This document shows positions 8,142 to 16,185 of a stretch of 64,000 bases of DNA, in pieces. Location of the stretch: assembly GCF_004363095.1 (NCBI RefSeq), contig NZ_SNYO01000004.1:499905-563904 (forward strand), written 5' to 3'. Origin of the DNA: Actinomycetospora succinea. GTDB taxonomy: Bacteria > Actinomycetota > Actinomycetes > Mycobacteriales > Pseudonocardiaceae. The stretch's first letter is position 1. Every line of letters starts with the position of its first letter. Both the position numbers and the translations under genes were made by a program. A model generated the notes under the pieces. That model saw only the letters and a program-made list of their open reading frames with translations, did not search any database and was not told the origin of the DNA.

Positions 8142-8983
8142 GCCAGCTCCTCCTGCCCGCCGGCACGTTCGCGATGGGCGACCACCACGGCGACGGCGAT
8201 CCCGGCGACGGCGAGCGCCCGGTGCACCGCGTCGCCGTCTCGGCGTTCGCGATGGACGCCACCGCGGTCACCAACGCGTCCTTCGCGCGCTTCGCCAAGG
8301 ACACCGGGTACGTCACCGACGCCGAGCGCTGGGGGTCGTCGGGCGTCTTCCACCTGGCGTTCTCCGGCGACCGCACCGACGTCCTGACCAGCGTCGACGG
8401 TGCCCCGTGGTGGCTCGCGGTGCGCGGGGCGTGCTGGAAGCACCCCGAGGGCCCGGGGTCGTCGATCGGCGACCGCGCGCAGCACCCCGTCGTGCACGTG
8501 TCGTGGAACGACGCCACCGCGTACTGCGCGTGGGCGGGCAAGCGGCTCCCGACCGAGGCGGAGTGGGAGTACGCCGCCCGCGGCGGGCTCGAGGGCGCGC
8601 GCTTCCCGTGGGGCGACATCATCGGGAAGAGGTGGCCGCTGAACATCTGGCAGGGCCGCTTCCCGACCGAGAACACCCGCGACGACGGCTACCTGACCAC
8701 GGCGCCGGTCAAGACCTACCGGCCCAACGGGCTCGGGCTCTGGCAGGCCGTCGGCAACGTCTGGGAGTGGTGCGCCGACCGGTTCGCCGCCGACTGGTAC
8801 GCCCGGTCCCCGGAGCAGGACCCCGTCGGCCCGGAGGAGGGCGACGCGCGGGTCATGCGGGGCGGCTCCTACCTGTGCCACGACTCGTACTGCAACCGCT
8901 ACCGGGTCGCGGCGCGCACCTCGAACACGCCGGAGTCGAGCTCGGGGAACCTGGGGTTCCGGTGCGCCGGGGTCGTCTCGTGA
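8138..8983 (+). CDS. Formylglycine-generating enzyme (sulfatase-modifying factor)
   Basis: A 281-residue FGE-sulfatase domain protein. Family motifs run the full length: LPAGTFAMGD, HPVVHVSWNDATAYCAWAGKRLPTE, EWEYAARGG, GNVWEWCAD and RGGSYLCHDSYCNRYR. Cys247 and Cys252 match the paired active-site cysteines that bind copper and oxidise the sulfatase Cys to formylglycine. GTG 8138 overlaps the previous stop by 4 bp. The stop lies 4 bp from that of the convergent arylsulfatase, whose CSPTR motif is the expected substrate. The pairing is therefore strongly supported by context. Confidence 0.95.
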   Translation: MSQLLLPAGTFAMGDHHGDGDPGDGERPVHRVAVSAFAMDATAVTNASFARFAKDTGYVTDAERWGSSGVFHLAFSGDRTDVLTSVDGAPWWLAVRGACWKHPEGPGSSIGDRAQHPVVHVSWNDATAYCAWAGKRLPTEAEWEYAARGGLEGARFPWGDIIGKRWPLNIWQGRFPTENTRDDGYLTTAPVKTYRPNGLGLWQAVGNVWEWCADRFAADWYARSPEQDPVGPEEGDARVMRGGSYLCHDSYCNRYRVAARTSNTPESSSGNLGFRCAGVVS

Positions 8984-8987
8984 CGAC

Positions 8988-11339
8988 TCAGTGTGAGGCC
9001 ATGACCCGGTGGCGCAGACCGGCCTCGTCCTGCTCCCGGTCCGCGCCCGTGAGGTCCACGCGCACCGTGTGCACGCGGCCGGTGAACGCGTTGTCGCCCG
9101 CCGGGTAGTCGTCGGTGACCGGGGTGCCGAGGTCGACGCCCACGTCGAAGGTCTCGTCGAAGGAGAAGTAGTACGGGATCGTCGCGTCGACCCGCACGGT
9201 GCCGACCTCGTGCCCGTCGACCCGCAGCGTCGCGACGCCGCCCTTCCCGACGCCGCCGCCGTCGTAGGTGAAGTCCATCCGCACCTCGTGGCGTCCGGGG
9301 CCCATCGCGTGCTCGGCGCGGATCGTGTGCCGGCGCATCGCGAAGTGGTTGTAGACGTAGCAGGCGCGCCCGTCGAGGACGTAGAGCGCCCAGCCGCCGA
9401 AGCGCCCGCCCTGGGACACGAGGACGCCCGTCCCGCCGGAGCCGGGCGCCTCGATGTCCGCGACCACCGCGTGCGAGCGGTTCTTGACGTTGGGGGTGGT
9501 CTCCTCGATGAGGCGGCGGGTCGATCCCCGGTAGGTGACCGACGCGCGGTCGCCGACGAGGTCGAGACGGCCCGCGAGCTGCGGGTTCTCCCGTTCGGTG
9601 ACACGGTCGTCGAGCGGGAACACCTGGTACTTGGCGGCCTCGACGAGGAACAGGTCGCGCAGCCGCGCGAGGGTCTCGGGGTGCTCGGCGGCGACGTCGT
9701 GGGCCTGGCTCGGGTCGGCGGTGGTGTCGTAGAGCTCCCAGACGTCCTCGCGGAACGCGCCGCTGCGCGTCGGCACCATCTCCCACGGGATGCCGTGACG
9801 GGTCACCGCCGTCCAGCCCTCGTGGTAGATGCCGCGGTTGCCGCACATCTCGAAGTACTGCGTGCGGCGGCGGTCCGGGGCCTGCGGGTCGCCGAACGAG
9901 TAGCGCATGCTCGTGCCCTCGATCGGCTGCTGCGCGACGCCGTCCACGCTGGTCGGCTGCGGGATGCCCGCGCACTCCAGGATCGTCGGCAGCACGTCGC
10001 TGACGTGGTGGAACTGGTGGCGCAGGCCGCCGCCGTCGGTGATGCCCCGCGGCCAGTGCACGACGAGCCCGTCGCGGGTGCCGCCGAAGTGGGAGGCCAC
10101 CTGCTTGGTCCACTGGTAGGGCGTGTTCATCGCGAGCGCCCACCCCACCGGGGCGATGGGGTAGCTCGCCGGCCCGCCGATCTCGTCGAGGTGGCCGATC
10201 ATGTCGGCGGGGTCGTCGACGAGGCCGTGCCCGAGGCGGTGCTCGACGTGCGTGCCCTCGATGCCGCCCTCGCCCGAGGCGCCGTTGTCGCCGAGCAGGT
10301 ACACGAACACCGTGTCGTCCAGCTCGCCGAGCGCCTCGAGCTCGGCGACGAACCGCCCGAGCTGGGTGTCGGCGTGCTCGGTGAACCCGGCGAACGTCTC
10401 CATGAACCGCGCGCCGAGACGTCGCCGGTCGGCGTCGAGGTCGTCCCAGTGCGGCACGCCGTCCGGCCACGGCGAGAGCTCGGCGTGCGGGGGCACCACG
10501 CCCAGCGCCCGCTGCCGTGCCAGCGTCGTCTCGCGGAGCTCGTCCCAGCCACCGTCGAACTCGCCGCGGTAGCGCTCCCGCCACCCGGGCGCCACGTGCA
10601 GCGGCGCGTGCGAGGCGCCGAAGGCGAGGTAGGTGAAGAACGGGCGGTCGGGCGTCATGGTCCGCTGCGTGTGCACCCAGTCGACGGCGCGGTCGACCAG
10701 GTCCTCCGAGAGGTGGTAGCCGTCCTCGGGCCGCCGCGAGGGCTCGACGGGCGTCGTGCCCTCGTAGAGCAGCGGGTACCAGTGGTTCATCTCGCAGGCC
10801 ATGAAGCCGTAGAAGTGGTCGAACCCCTCGCCGGTGGGCCAGCGGTCGAACGGGCCGACGGGGCTGATCTCGGCCGGCGGGGTCTGGTGCCACTTGCCGA
10901 ACGCCGCGGTGCTGTAGCCGTTGCCCTGCAGCGTGCGCGCGAGCGTGGCCGCGCTGCGCGGGCGGAAGCCGGTGTAGCCGGGCGCGGAGGTCGCCATCTC
11001 GGTGGTGGCGCCCATGCCGACGGAGTGGTGGTTGCGCCCGGTCATGAGCGACTGGCGGGTCGGCGAGCACAGCGCGGTGACGTGGAAGCGCGTGTAGCGC
11101 AGGCCGTCGGCGGCGAGGCGGTCGGCGGTCGGCATCCGGCAGGGGCCGCCGAAGGCGCTGGAGCTGCCGAACCCGAGGTCGTCGAGCACCACGAGCACGA
11201 CGTTGGGGGCGCCCTCCGGGGCGGCGGTGGGGCGCACCGGCTCGAACGCGCCCTCCTGCTCGTCGATCCCGAGGGCCGTCACCACGTCCTGCCGCACGTC
11301 GGGCTGGGGCAGGACACGGCGATCGTTCGGGATGCTCAC
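8988..11339 (-). CDS. Arylsulfatase (type I, formylglycine-dependent)
   Basis: A 783-residue type I sulfatase that hydrolyses sulfate esters. Metal-binding Asp residues are in VVLDDLGFG (53-54). The modification site is Cys91 in CSPTRQSLMTGR, the classic CxPxR motif. Later motifs include GKWH, DRPFFTYLAFGASHAPLH and YLLGDNGASGEGG. The long C-terminal part (about 500-783) is a beta-rich extension seen in the ~780-residue actinobacterial arylsulfatases. No secretion signal is visible, consistent with a cytosolic aerobic-FGE-dependent enzyme. GTG 11339 is the chosen start. Confidence 0.95.
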   Translation of the reverse strand: MSIPNDRRVLPQPDVRQDVVTALGIDEQEGAFEPVRPTAAPEGAPNVVLVVLDDLGFGSSSAFGGPCRMPTADRLAADGLRYTRFHVTALCSPTRQSLMTGRNHHSVGMGATTEMATSAPGYTGFRPRSAATLARTLQGNGYSTAAFGKWHQTPPAEISPVGPFDRWPTGEGFDHFYGFMACEMNHWYPLLYEGTTPVEPSRRPEDGYHLSEDLVDRAVDWVHTQRTMTPDRPFFTYLAFGASHAPLHVAPGWRERYRGEFDGGWDELRETTLARQRALGVVPPHAELSPWPDGVPHWDDLDADRRRLGARFMETFAGFTEHADTQLGRFVAELEALGELDDTVFVYLLGDNGASGEGGIEGTHVEHRLGHGLVDDPADMIGHLDEIGGPASYPIAPVGWALAMNTPYQWTKQVASHFGGTRDGLVVHWPRGITDGGGLRHQFHHVSDVLPTILECAGIPQPTSVDGVAQQPIEGTSMRYSFGDPQAPDRRRTQYFEMCGNRGIYHEGWTAVTRHGIPWEMVPTRSGAFREDVWELYDTTADPSQAHDVAAEHPETLARLRDLFLVEAAKYQVFPLDDRVTERENPQLAGRLDLVGDRASVTYRGSTRRLIEETTPNVKNRSHAVVADIEAPGSGGTGVLVSQGGRFGGWALYVLDGRACYVYNHFAMRRHTIRAEHAMGPGRHEVRMDFTYDGGGVGKGGVATLRVDGHEVGTVRVDATIPYYFSFDETFDVGVDLGTPVTDDYPAGDNAFTGRVHTVRVDLTGADREQDEAGLRHRVMASH

Positions 11340-11369
11340 GGGTCCAGCTTCCGTCCCGCGATCATTCGT

Positions 11370-11380
11370 GTCCACTGGAC
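11370..11380. promoter_or_regulatory. Palindrome in the arylsulfatase/LysR intergenic region
   Basis: GTCCACTGGAC is an 11-bp perfect inverted repeat centred in the 72-bp gap between the divergent arylsulfatase and LysR genes. LysR proteins usually bind a dyad there and control the divergent gene and themselves. Assignment to this LysR is inference. Confidence 0.45.
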
Positions 11381-11411
11381 GTTTGCGCACGACGGTGTTC
11401 AGCTGTGACGC

Positions 11412-12335
11412 ATGGAGCTCTCGCTGCGCCGGCTGCGGACGCTGCGCGAGGTCGCCCGGCGCGGCGGGGTCAACGCGGCCGCCGCGTCGCTGCACTACTC
11501 GCCGTCCGCGGTGTCCCAGCAGCTGGAGGCGCTGGCGGCCGAGGTCGGCGCGCCGGTGCTCGAGCGGCGGGGCCGGGGCGTGCGGCTGACCCCGGTCGGG
11601 CGCGTGCTCACCGAGCACGCCGACATCCTGCTCGCCGCCGAGCAGCGGGCGTGCGCGGCGGTCGAGGGCGCCCGGCAGACGCTGACCGCGCGCCTCGAGG
11701 TCGGGGTGTTCGCCGCGGCCGCCGCGTCGCTGCTGCCCGCCGTGATGGCCGACCTGGACGCCCACCAGCCCGGCATCACCCTCGACAGCTTCGAGATCGA
11801 CACCGACGACGCCGTCACCGACCTGCGCCACGGCCAGCTCGACCTCGCACTCCTGCTCGACTACCCCGACGCCCCCGAGCCCTGGTCCGGCGACCTCGCC
11901 GTCGTCCCGCTCGGCCTCGACCGCATCCACCTCGCCGCCCCGGCCGACAGCACCTACGAGGCCGGCGTCGACCTCGCCGAGCTGGCGCACGAGAACTGGA
12001 TCATCTCGGGCCCGCGGACCTACTACGGCCGCGCCGTGCGCAGCGCCTGCCGCCGCGCCGGCTTCGACCCGGTGGTCCGCCACCACGTCGACGGCCTGGC
12101 CACCGCGCTGGCCATGGTCGCCGCCGGCCTCGGCGTCACGCTCGCCAGCGACCTCGGCCGCGTCTTCGCCCCGCCCGACGGCGTGCGCATCGTGCCGTTC
12201 GAGCAGCCGCTGCGCCGCGCGATCGTCGTCGCCCACCTCCCGCACGCCGACGACCGCCCCACCGTCCGCGCGGTCATCGACGCCCTCACCCGCGCCGCCG
12301 CGGCCCAGGGCCTCGGCCCCGTCGACGCGGCGTGA
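11412..12335 (+). CDS. LysR-family transcriptional regulator
   Basis: A 307-residue protein with an N-terminal winged helix (residues 1-60; ALR/VARRGGVNAAAASLHYSPSAVSQQLEALAAEVG). A periplasmic-binding-protein-like effector domain covers about 90-300. It diverges from the arylsulfatase gene, a typical arrangement for controlling sulfatase expression. The inducer is unknown, though sulfate-ester or sulfur status would make sense. ATG 11412 is chosen. Confidence 0.93.
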   Translation: MELSLRRLRTLREVARRGGVNAAAASLHYSPSAVSQQLEALAAEVGAPVLERRGRGVRLTPVGRVLTEHADILLAAEQRACAAVEGARQTLTARLEVGVFAAAAASLLPAVMADLDAHQPGITLDSFEIDTDDAVTDLRHGQLDLALLLDYPDAPEPWSGDLAVVPLGLDRIHLAAPADSTYEAGVDLAELAHENWIISGPRTYYGRAVRSACRRAGFDPVVRHHVDGLATALAMVAAGLGVTLASDLGRVFAPPDGVRIVPFEQPLRRAIVVAHLPHADDRPTVRAVIDALTRAAAAQGLGPVDAA

Positions 12336-12512
12336 CACGAGCACTACCGAGTACGAGCGATGCGGCATCGCTGGCATGTGACGCCAGGATCGCCACATCC
12401 TCGCTGCGCGACACGCCGGAGTTCGCGTGGGCCCGAGCGGCGCAGGAGATCACGGGCGAACTCATGCACCTCGGCAGGCCGGCGGGGTGCACCACGTCGC
12501 CCTTGATCTTCG

Positions 12513-12542
12513 GAGGTCGGCGAACCTCATGTCGCCAACCTC
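12513..12542. terminator. Hairpin between LysR and esterase (convergent)
   Basis: GAGGTCGGCGA (12513-12523) pairs with TCGCCAACCTC (12532-12542), 10 of 11 positions, across an 8-nt loop. It touches the esterase stop codon and is 178 bp past the LysR stop. It may terminate transcription from one or both sides. No U-tract follows, as is common in actinobacteria. The remaining intergenic DNA (12336-12512) shows no convincing gene. Confidence 0.5.
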
Positions 12543-13518
12543 AGGGCTGCGGCGCGACGTACGTCCGGACGGCGTACCCGAACCACTGGTCGCGGAAGGC
12601 CCGCGCCGCGACGCTGACGGCCGCCTTGGGCACGATCGCGTCGAACCCGTGGTACGCGCCGGGGAACAGGCGGAACTCCACGGGCACGCCGGCCGCGCGC
12701 AGGTCCTCCACGTACCGCACGGTCTCGTCGCGGAACGCCTCGATGTCGCCGACGTAGGTCAGGGTCGGCGGGAGCCCGGCGAGGTCGGTCGCGCGGGCCG
12801 GCGCCGCGTAGGCGGGGACGTCGTCGGTGCCGGCGAGGTCGCCGAGGTACATCCGCCAGGCCGAGCGGTTGGTGACGGCGTCCCAGATCGGGGCGTCGTT
12901 GTCACGGGTCGACTCGTTGTCCCCGCGGTCGTCGATCATCGGGTAGATCGGCATCTGGAACGCGACGCCCACCTCGCCCCGGTCGCGGGCGTAGAGCGTC
13001 GTCGCCGCGGTCAGCCCGCCGCCCGCGCTGGCGCCGGCCACGGCGATCTGGTCGCTCCGCACGCCGAGCCGCGCGGCGTTGTCGCGCAGCCAGAGCAGGG
13101 CGGCGTAGCAGTCGTCGAGCGCCGCGGGGTACGGCGCCTCGGTGCTCAGCCGGTACGCCGGGGTGACGACGACCGCCCCGCTGCCGCTGATCAGGGGGCG
13201 GAGGCCGGCCGCCTCGTACTCGGGGGCGCCGGACGCGTAGCCGCCGCCGTGGATCCAGAGCAGGCCGGGGGCGGCGTCGGGGCGCGCCGTCGCCGACCGG
13301 TACACGAACAGCCGCAGGGTCGACCCGTCCGGCCGGGTCACGTGTTCCTCGGTGCGCGTCAGGCCGCGGGGCACGCGGGCGCGCAGCCAGGTGTCGACGG
13401 CGCCGGGCACGGACATGCCCCGGCGCAGCTGCTCCTCGGACCGCGCGGCGAGCACCCGGCCCAGCAGCGCGCCACGCCGACGCAGCTCCGGGTCGATCAT
13501 GTCGCGACGAACCTGCAT
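12541..13518 (-). CDS. Alpha/beta hydrolase, HSL-type esterase
   Basis: A 325-residue hormone-sensitive-lipase family esterase. The oxyanion-hole motif is LLWIHGGGYASG, the nucleophile elbow is GASAGGG, and the acid/His part is YVGDIEAFRDE followed by FPGAYHGFD. These define the catalytic Ser-Asp-His triad. The family hydrolyses carboxylic esters of short to medium acids. No signal peptide. Its ATG (13518) lies only 11 bp from the start of the divergent GH13 gene, so their promoters must overlap the coding regions. Confidence 0.92.
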   Translation of the reverse strand: MQVRRDMIDPELRRRGALLGRVLAARSEEQLRRGMSVPGAVDTWLRARVPRGLTRTEEHVTRPDGSTLRLFVYRSATARPDAAPGLLWIHGGGYASGAPEYEAAGLRPLISGSGAVVVTPAYRLSTEAPYPAALDDCYAALLWLRDNAARLGVRSDQIAVAGASAGGGLTAATTLYARDRGEVGVAFQMPIYPMIDDRGDNESTRDNDAPIWDAVTNRSAWRMYLGDLAGTDDVPAYAAPARATDLAGLPPTLTYVGDIEAFRDETVRYVEDLRAAGVPVEFRLFPGAYHGFDAIVPKAAVSVAARAFRDQWFGYAVRTYVAPQP

Positions 13519-13529
13519 GCTGCTCCCTC

Positions 13530-14822
13530 ATGAGTGCGACGTGGGCCGACCACGCGATCTGGTGGCAGGTCTACCCCCTGGGCTTCGTGGGCGCCGAACG
13601 CGAGGCGCTGCCGCCCGGCGAGCGCCCGGCACACCGTCTCGGGAAGCTCGAGGCCTGGCTGGACTACCTGCTCGAGCTCGGGTGCTCCGGCCTCGCGCTG
13701 GGCCCGGTGTTCGCGTCCGGCTCCCACGGCTACGACACCACCGACTTCTTCCGCATCGACCCGCGCCTCGGCGACGACGCGGACTTCGACGCGTTGGTGA
13801 GCGCCTGCCACGACCGTGGCATCCGGGTGCTGCTCGACGGCGTGTTCAACCACGTCGGCCGGGGCTTCGAGGTCTTCCGCCGCGCCGAGCAGGGCGACCC
13901 GGAGGCGCGGCGCTGGTTCCGGTGGCACGGGGAGAACCCCGAGTCCTTCGAGGGTCACGACCTCCTCGTCGCCCTGGACCACGACGAACCCGCTGTCCAG
14001 GAGCACGTCGGCGCGGTCCTGCGCCACTGGCTCGGGCGCGGCGCCGACGGGTGGCGCCTCGACGCGGCGTACCAGGTGCCGCACTCCTTCTGGCGCGCCG
14101 TCCTGCCGGGCGTGCGCGCCGAGCACCCGGAGGCGTGGTTCGTCGGCGAGGTGATCCACGGCGACTACGCCGCGTTCGTCACCGAGGCGGGCCTCGACTC
14201 GGTGACCCAGTACGAGCTCTGGAAGGCGATCTGGAGCGCGCTCAACGACCGCAACTTCTTCGAGCTCGCGCACGCCGTCGAGCGGCACTCGGCGATGGTC
14301 GACACCTTCGCCCCGCTGACCTTCCTCGGCAACCACGACGTCACGCGCATCGCGAGCAGGCTCGAGCACCCCGACCACCTCGGGCACGCGCTCGCGGTGC
14401 TGCTGGGCGTGGGCGGCATCCCGACGATCTACGCGGGCGACGAGCAGGCGTTCACCGGGGTCAAGGAGGAGCACGAGTTCGGCGACGACGCCGTGCGCCC
14501 GCCGTTCCCCGACGACCCCACCGGGCTCGCCCCGTTCGGCGCGCCGACCCGCGAGCTGCACCAGCGCCTCATCGGCCTGCGCCGCCGCCACCCCTGGCTG
14601 ACCCACGCCCGCACGAGCGTCGAGCACCTCTCCAACACGACCCTCGCGCTGCGCAGCACCGGCGCTGAAGTCGATTCCGGCGAGTCGGTCCTCGTCCTGC
14701 TCTCCACCGACGACGGGCCCCAGCGCTTCCCGGACCTGCCGCACGGCGAGGTCCTGACCGGCGCGGACGGCGACGACCCCCTCCTGCTCCCGCCGCACGG
14801 CTGGCGCGTCCTCAGGGGATGA
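13530..14822 (+). CDS. Glycoside hydrolase family 13 (alpha-amylase type) enzyme
   Basis: A 430-residue GH13 barrel. The conserved regions are present: LLDGVFNHVG (region I), GWRLDAAY with nucleophile Asp178 (region II), FVGEV with general acid Glu207 (region III) and FLGNHD (region IV). It lacks a signal peptide, so it likely acts on intracellular alpha-glucans or malto-oligosaccharides. Length is short, with a reduced C-terminal beta domain. The gene overlaps the convergent oxidoreductase by 11 bp at the stops. Confidence 0.9.
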   Translation: MSATWADHAIWWQVYPLGFVGAEREALPPGERPAHRLGKLEAWLDYLLELGCSGLALGPVFASGSHGYDTTDFFRIDPRLGDDADFDALVSACHDRGIRVLLDGVFNHVGRGFEVFRRAEQGDPEARRWFRWHGENPESFEGHDLLVALDHDEPAVQEHVGAVLRHWLGRGADGWRLDAAYQVPHSFWRAVLPGVRAEHPEAWFVGEVIHGDYAAFVTEAGLDSVTQYELWKAIWSALNDRNFFELAHAVERHSAMVDTFAPLTFLGNHDVTRIASRLEHPDHLGHALAVLLGVGGIPTIYAGDEQAFTGVKEEHEFGDDAVRPPFPDDPTGLAPFGAPTRELHQRLIGLRRRHPWLTHARTSVEHLSNTTLALRSTGAEVDSGESVLVLLSTDDGPQRFPDLPHGEVLTGADGDDPLLLPPHGWRVLRG

Positions 14823-15780
14823 GCGCGATCTTCCCCGTGACCGCGCGCTCGGCGAAGCGCGCCAGCACCGCGCCGGCCTCCTCCAGCGGGTGGCGAGCCG
14901 GCGACGGCGGGTGCAGCTCGCCCCGGTCGGTGCGGGCGAGCAGGTCGGAGACGAGCGCGGTCGCCGCGGCCGGCGAGGTGCGCGCCCAGTCGCCCCAGTC
15001 GACCCCGACCACCGTGCGGTTGCCGATCAGCACCCGGTTGGCGGGCAGACGCGGGATCTCGCCGGCGGTGAAGCCGAGCACCGCGTAGCGGCCGAAGGGG
15101 CGCAGCGCGCGCAGGGCCTGCTCGGCGGCGTCGCCCCCGACGGGGTCGATCACGATGTCGGCGCCGCCGTCGGTGTGCGCGCGGATCCCGTCCTTGAGCC
15201 CGTCATACCCGATGGCGTGCTCCGCGCCGGCCTCCCGGGCGGCGCGCCGCTTGTCCTCGCTGGACGCCACGGCGAGGACCCGCGCGCCGAGGCCGTGGGC
15301 GACGTCGACCGCCGCCAGCCCGATCCCGCCACCGGCGCCGAGGACCACCACGCGCTCGCCCGCCGTGATCGGCACCCGGTGGGTGGTCGCGAACAGCAGG
15401 GTGCTGTAGCTCTCGAGCGCGGTCGCGGCGAGGGCGGCGTCGACGTCCTCCGACAGCGGGGCGACGTCCTCGGCGGGCACCACGACGTGCGACGCGTACG
15501 CGCCGAACCCCATCATCAGCGCCGCCACCCGGCAGCCGCCGAAGCGCTTGTCCACGCCCTCGCCGACCGCGGCGATCCGCCCGGCCACCGCCGTCCCGGG
15601 CGTGAACGGCAGCTCCGGTCGCAGCTGGTAGCCCCCGCGCACGATGAGGGCGTCGACGAAGCTGGCGCCGGCCGCCTCGACGGCCACGACCACCTGGCCC
15701 GGTCCGGGCACGGGGTCGGGCTCCTCGACGAGCTCGAGGCGATCGGTCGGGCCGAACTCGCGGCACAGGACACGGCGCAC
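14812..15780 (-). CDS. Zinc-independent quinone oxidoreductase / MDR-family dehydrogenase
   Basis: A 322-residue medium-chain dehydrogenase/reductase. A GroES-like N-terminal half (ELPFTPGTAVAGRIAAVGEG) precedes a Rossmann half with VVVLGAGGGIGLAAVDVA and a nucleotide-ribose loop at VASSEDKRRAA. The zinc-ligand cysteines of alcohol dehydrogenases are absent, so it belongs with the NADPH:quinone oxidoreductases. GTG 15780 fits the family N-terminus. Divergent from the cupin gene by 57 bp. Confidence 0.88.
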   Translation of the reverse strand: MRRVLCREFGPTDRLELVEEPDPVPGPGQVVVAVEAAGASFVDALIVRGGYQLRPELPFTPGTAVAGRIAAVGEGVDKRFGGCRVAALMMGFGAYASHVVVPAEDVAPLSEDVDAALAATALESYSTLLFATTHRVPITAGERVVVLGAGGGIGLAAVDVAHGLGARVLAVASSEDKRRAAREAGAEHAIGYDGLKDGIRAHTDGGADIVIDPVGGDAAEQALRALRPFGRYAVLGFTAGEIPRLPANRVLIGNRTVVGVDWGDWARTSPAAATALVSDLLARTDRGELHPPSPARHPLEEAGAVLARFAERAVTGKIALIP

Positions 15781-15837
15781 CGTGGCACCGTGCCAGGGAG
15801 ATCGTCCCCACGACCAGCGCCACCCCGGGAGTCTGCG

Positions 15838-16185
15838 ATGCCGTCCCTCACCCTCGTCCCCGCCGCGACCATCGCGGGCGAGCTCGCGGCCGGCGGCGTC
15901 CGGGAGGACGCCGACAGCGGCCGGCCCGCGATGCACATCCACGGGGTGATGACCGAGTCGTCGGCGAACGTCGGCGTCTGGGAGTGCGAGCCCGGGGGCT
16001 GGCCGGTCGTGGAGCGCTCGGGCACCGAGTTCTGCTACGTCGTGTCCGGGAGCGCGGTGATCACCGCCGCGGACACCGGCCGGCGGCACGACCTCGGCGC
16101 CGGCGACACGCTCGTGCTCCCACCGGGCTGGAGCGGGCGGTGGGACGTCACCCGCCGGATGCGGCTGGTCTACGTGGTGTTCTGA
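15838..16185 (+). CDS. Small cupin-domain protein
   Basis: A 115-residue single cupin with the motif-1 region around VERSGTEFCYVVSGSAVIT and motif 2 at GAGDTLVLPPGW. It resembles the Cupin_3 (DUF861) group related to ureidoglycine aminohydrolases. Most metal-ligand His residues of motif 1 are not obvious, so catalysis is uncertain. ATG 15838 is preceded by GGGAG. The 3-prime end overlaps the convergent membrane-protein gene by 16 bp. Confidence 0.83.
   Translation: MPSLTLVPAATIAGELAAGGVREDADSGRPAMHIHGVMTESSANVGVWECEPGGWPVVERSGTEFCYVVSGSAVITAADTGRRHDLGAGDTLVLPPGWSGRWDVTRRMRLVYVVF

Noticed and set aside
9009-11408. 799-codon open frame antisense to the arylsulfatase
   Set aside because: Composition is low-complexity Arg/Gly/Val/Ala, typical of the antisense of a GC-rich gene. 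The sulfatase frame has a complete catalytic motif.
12336-12512. Possible short gene between LysR and the esterase
   Set aside because: Short frames lack a ribosome binding site and have no recognisable motif. Only small inverted repeats are visible.
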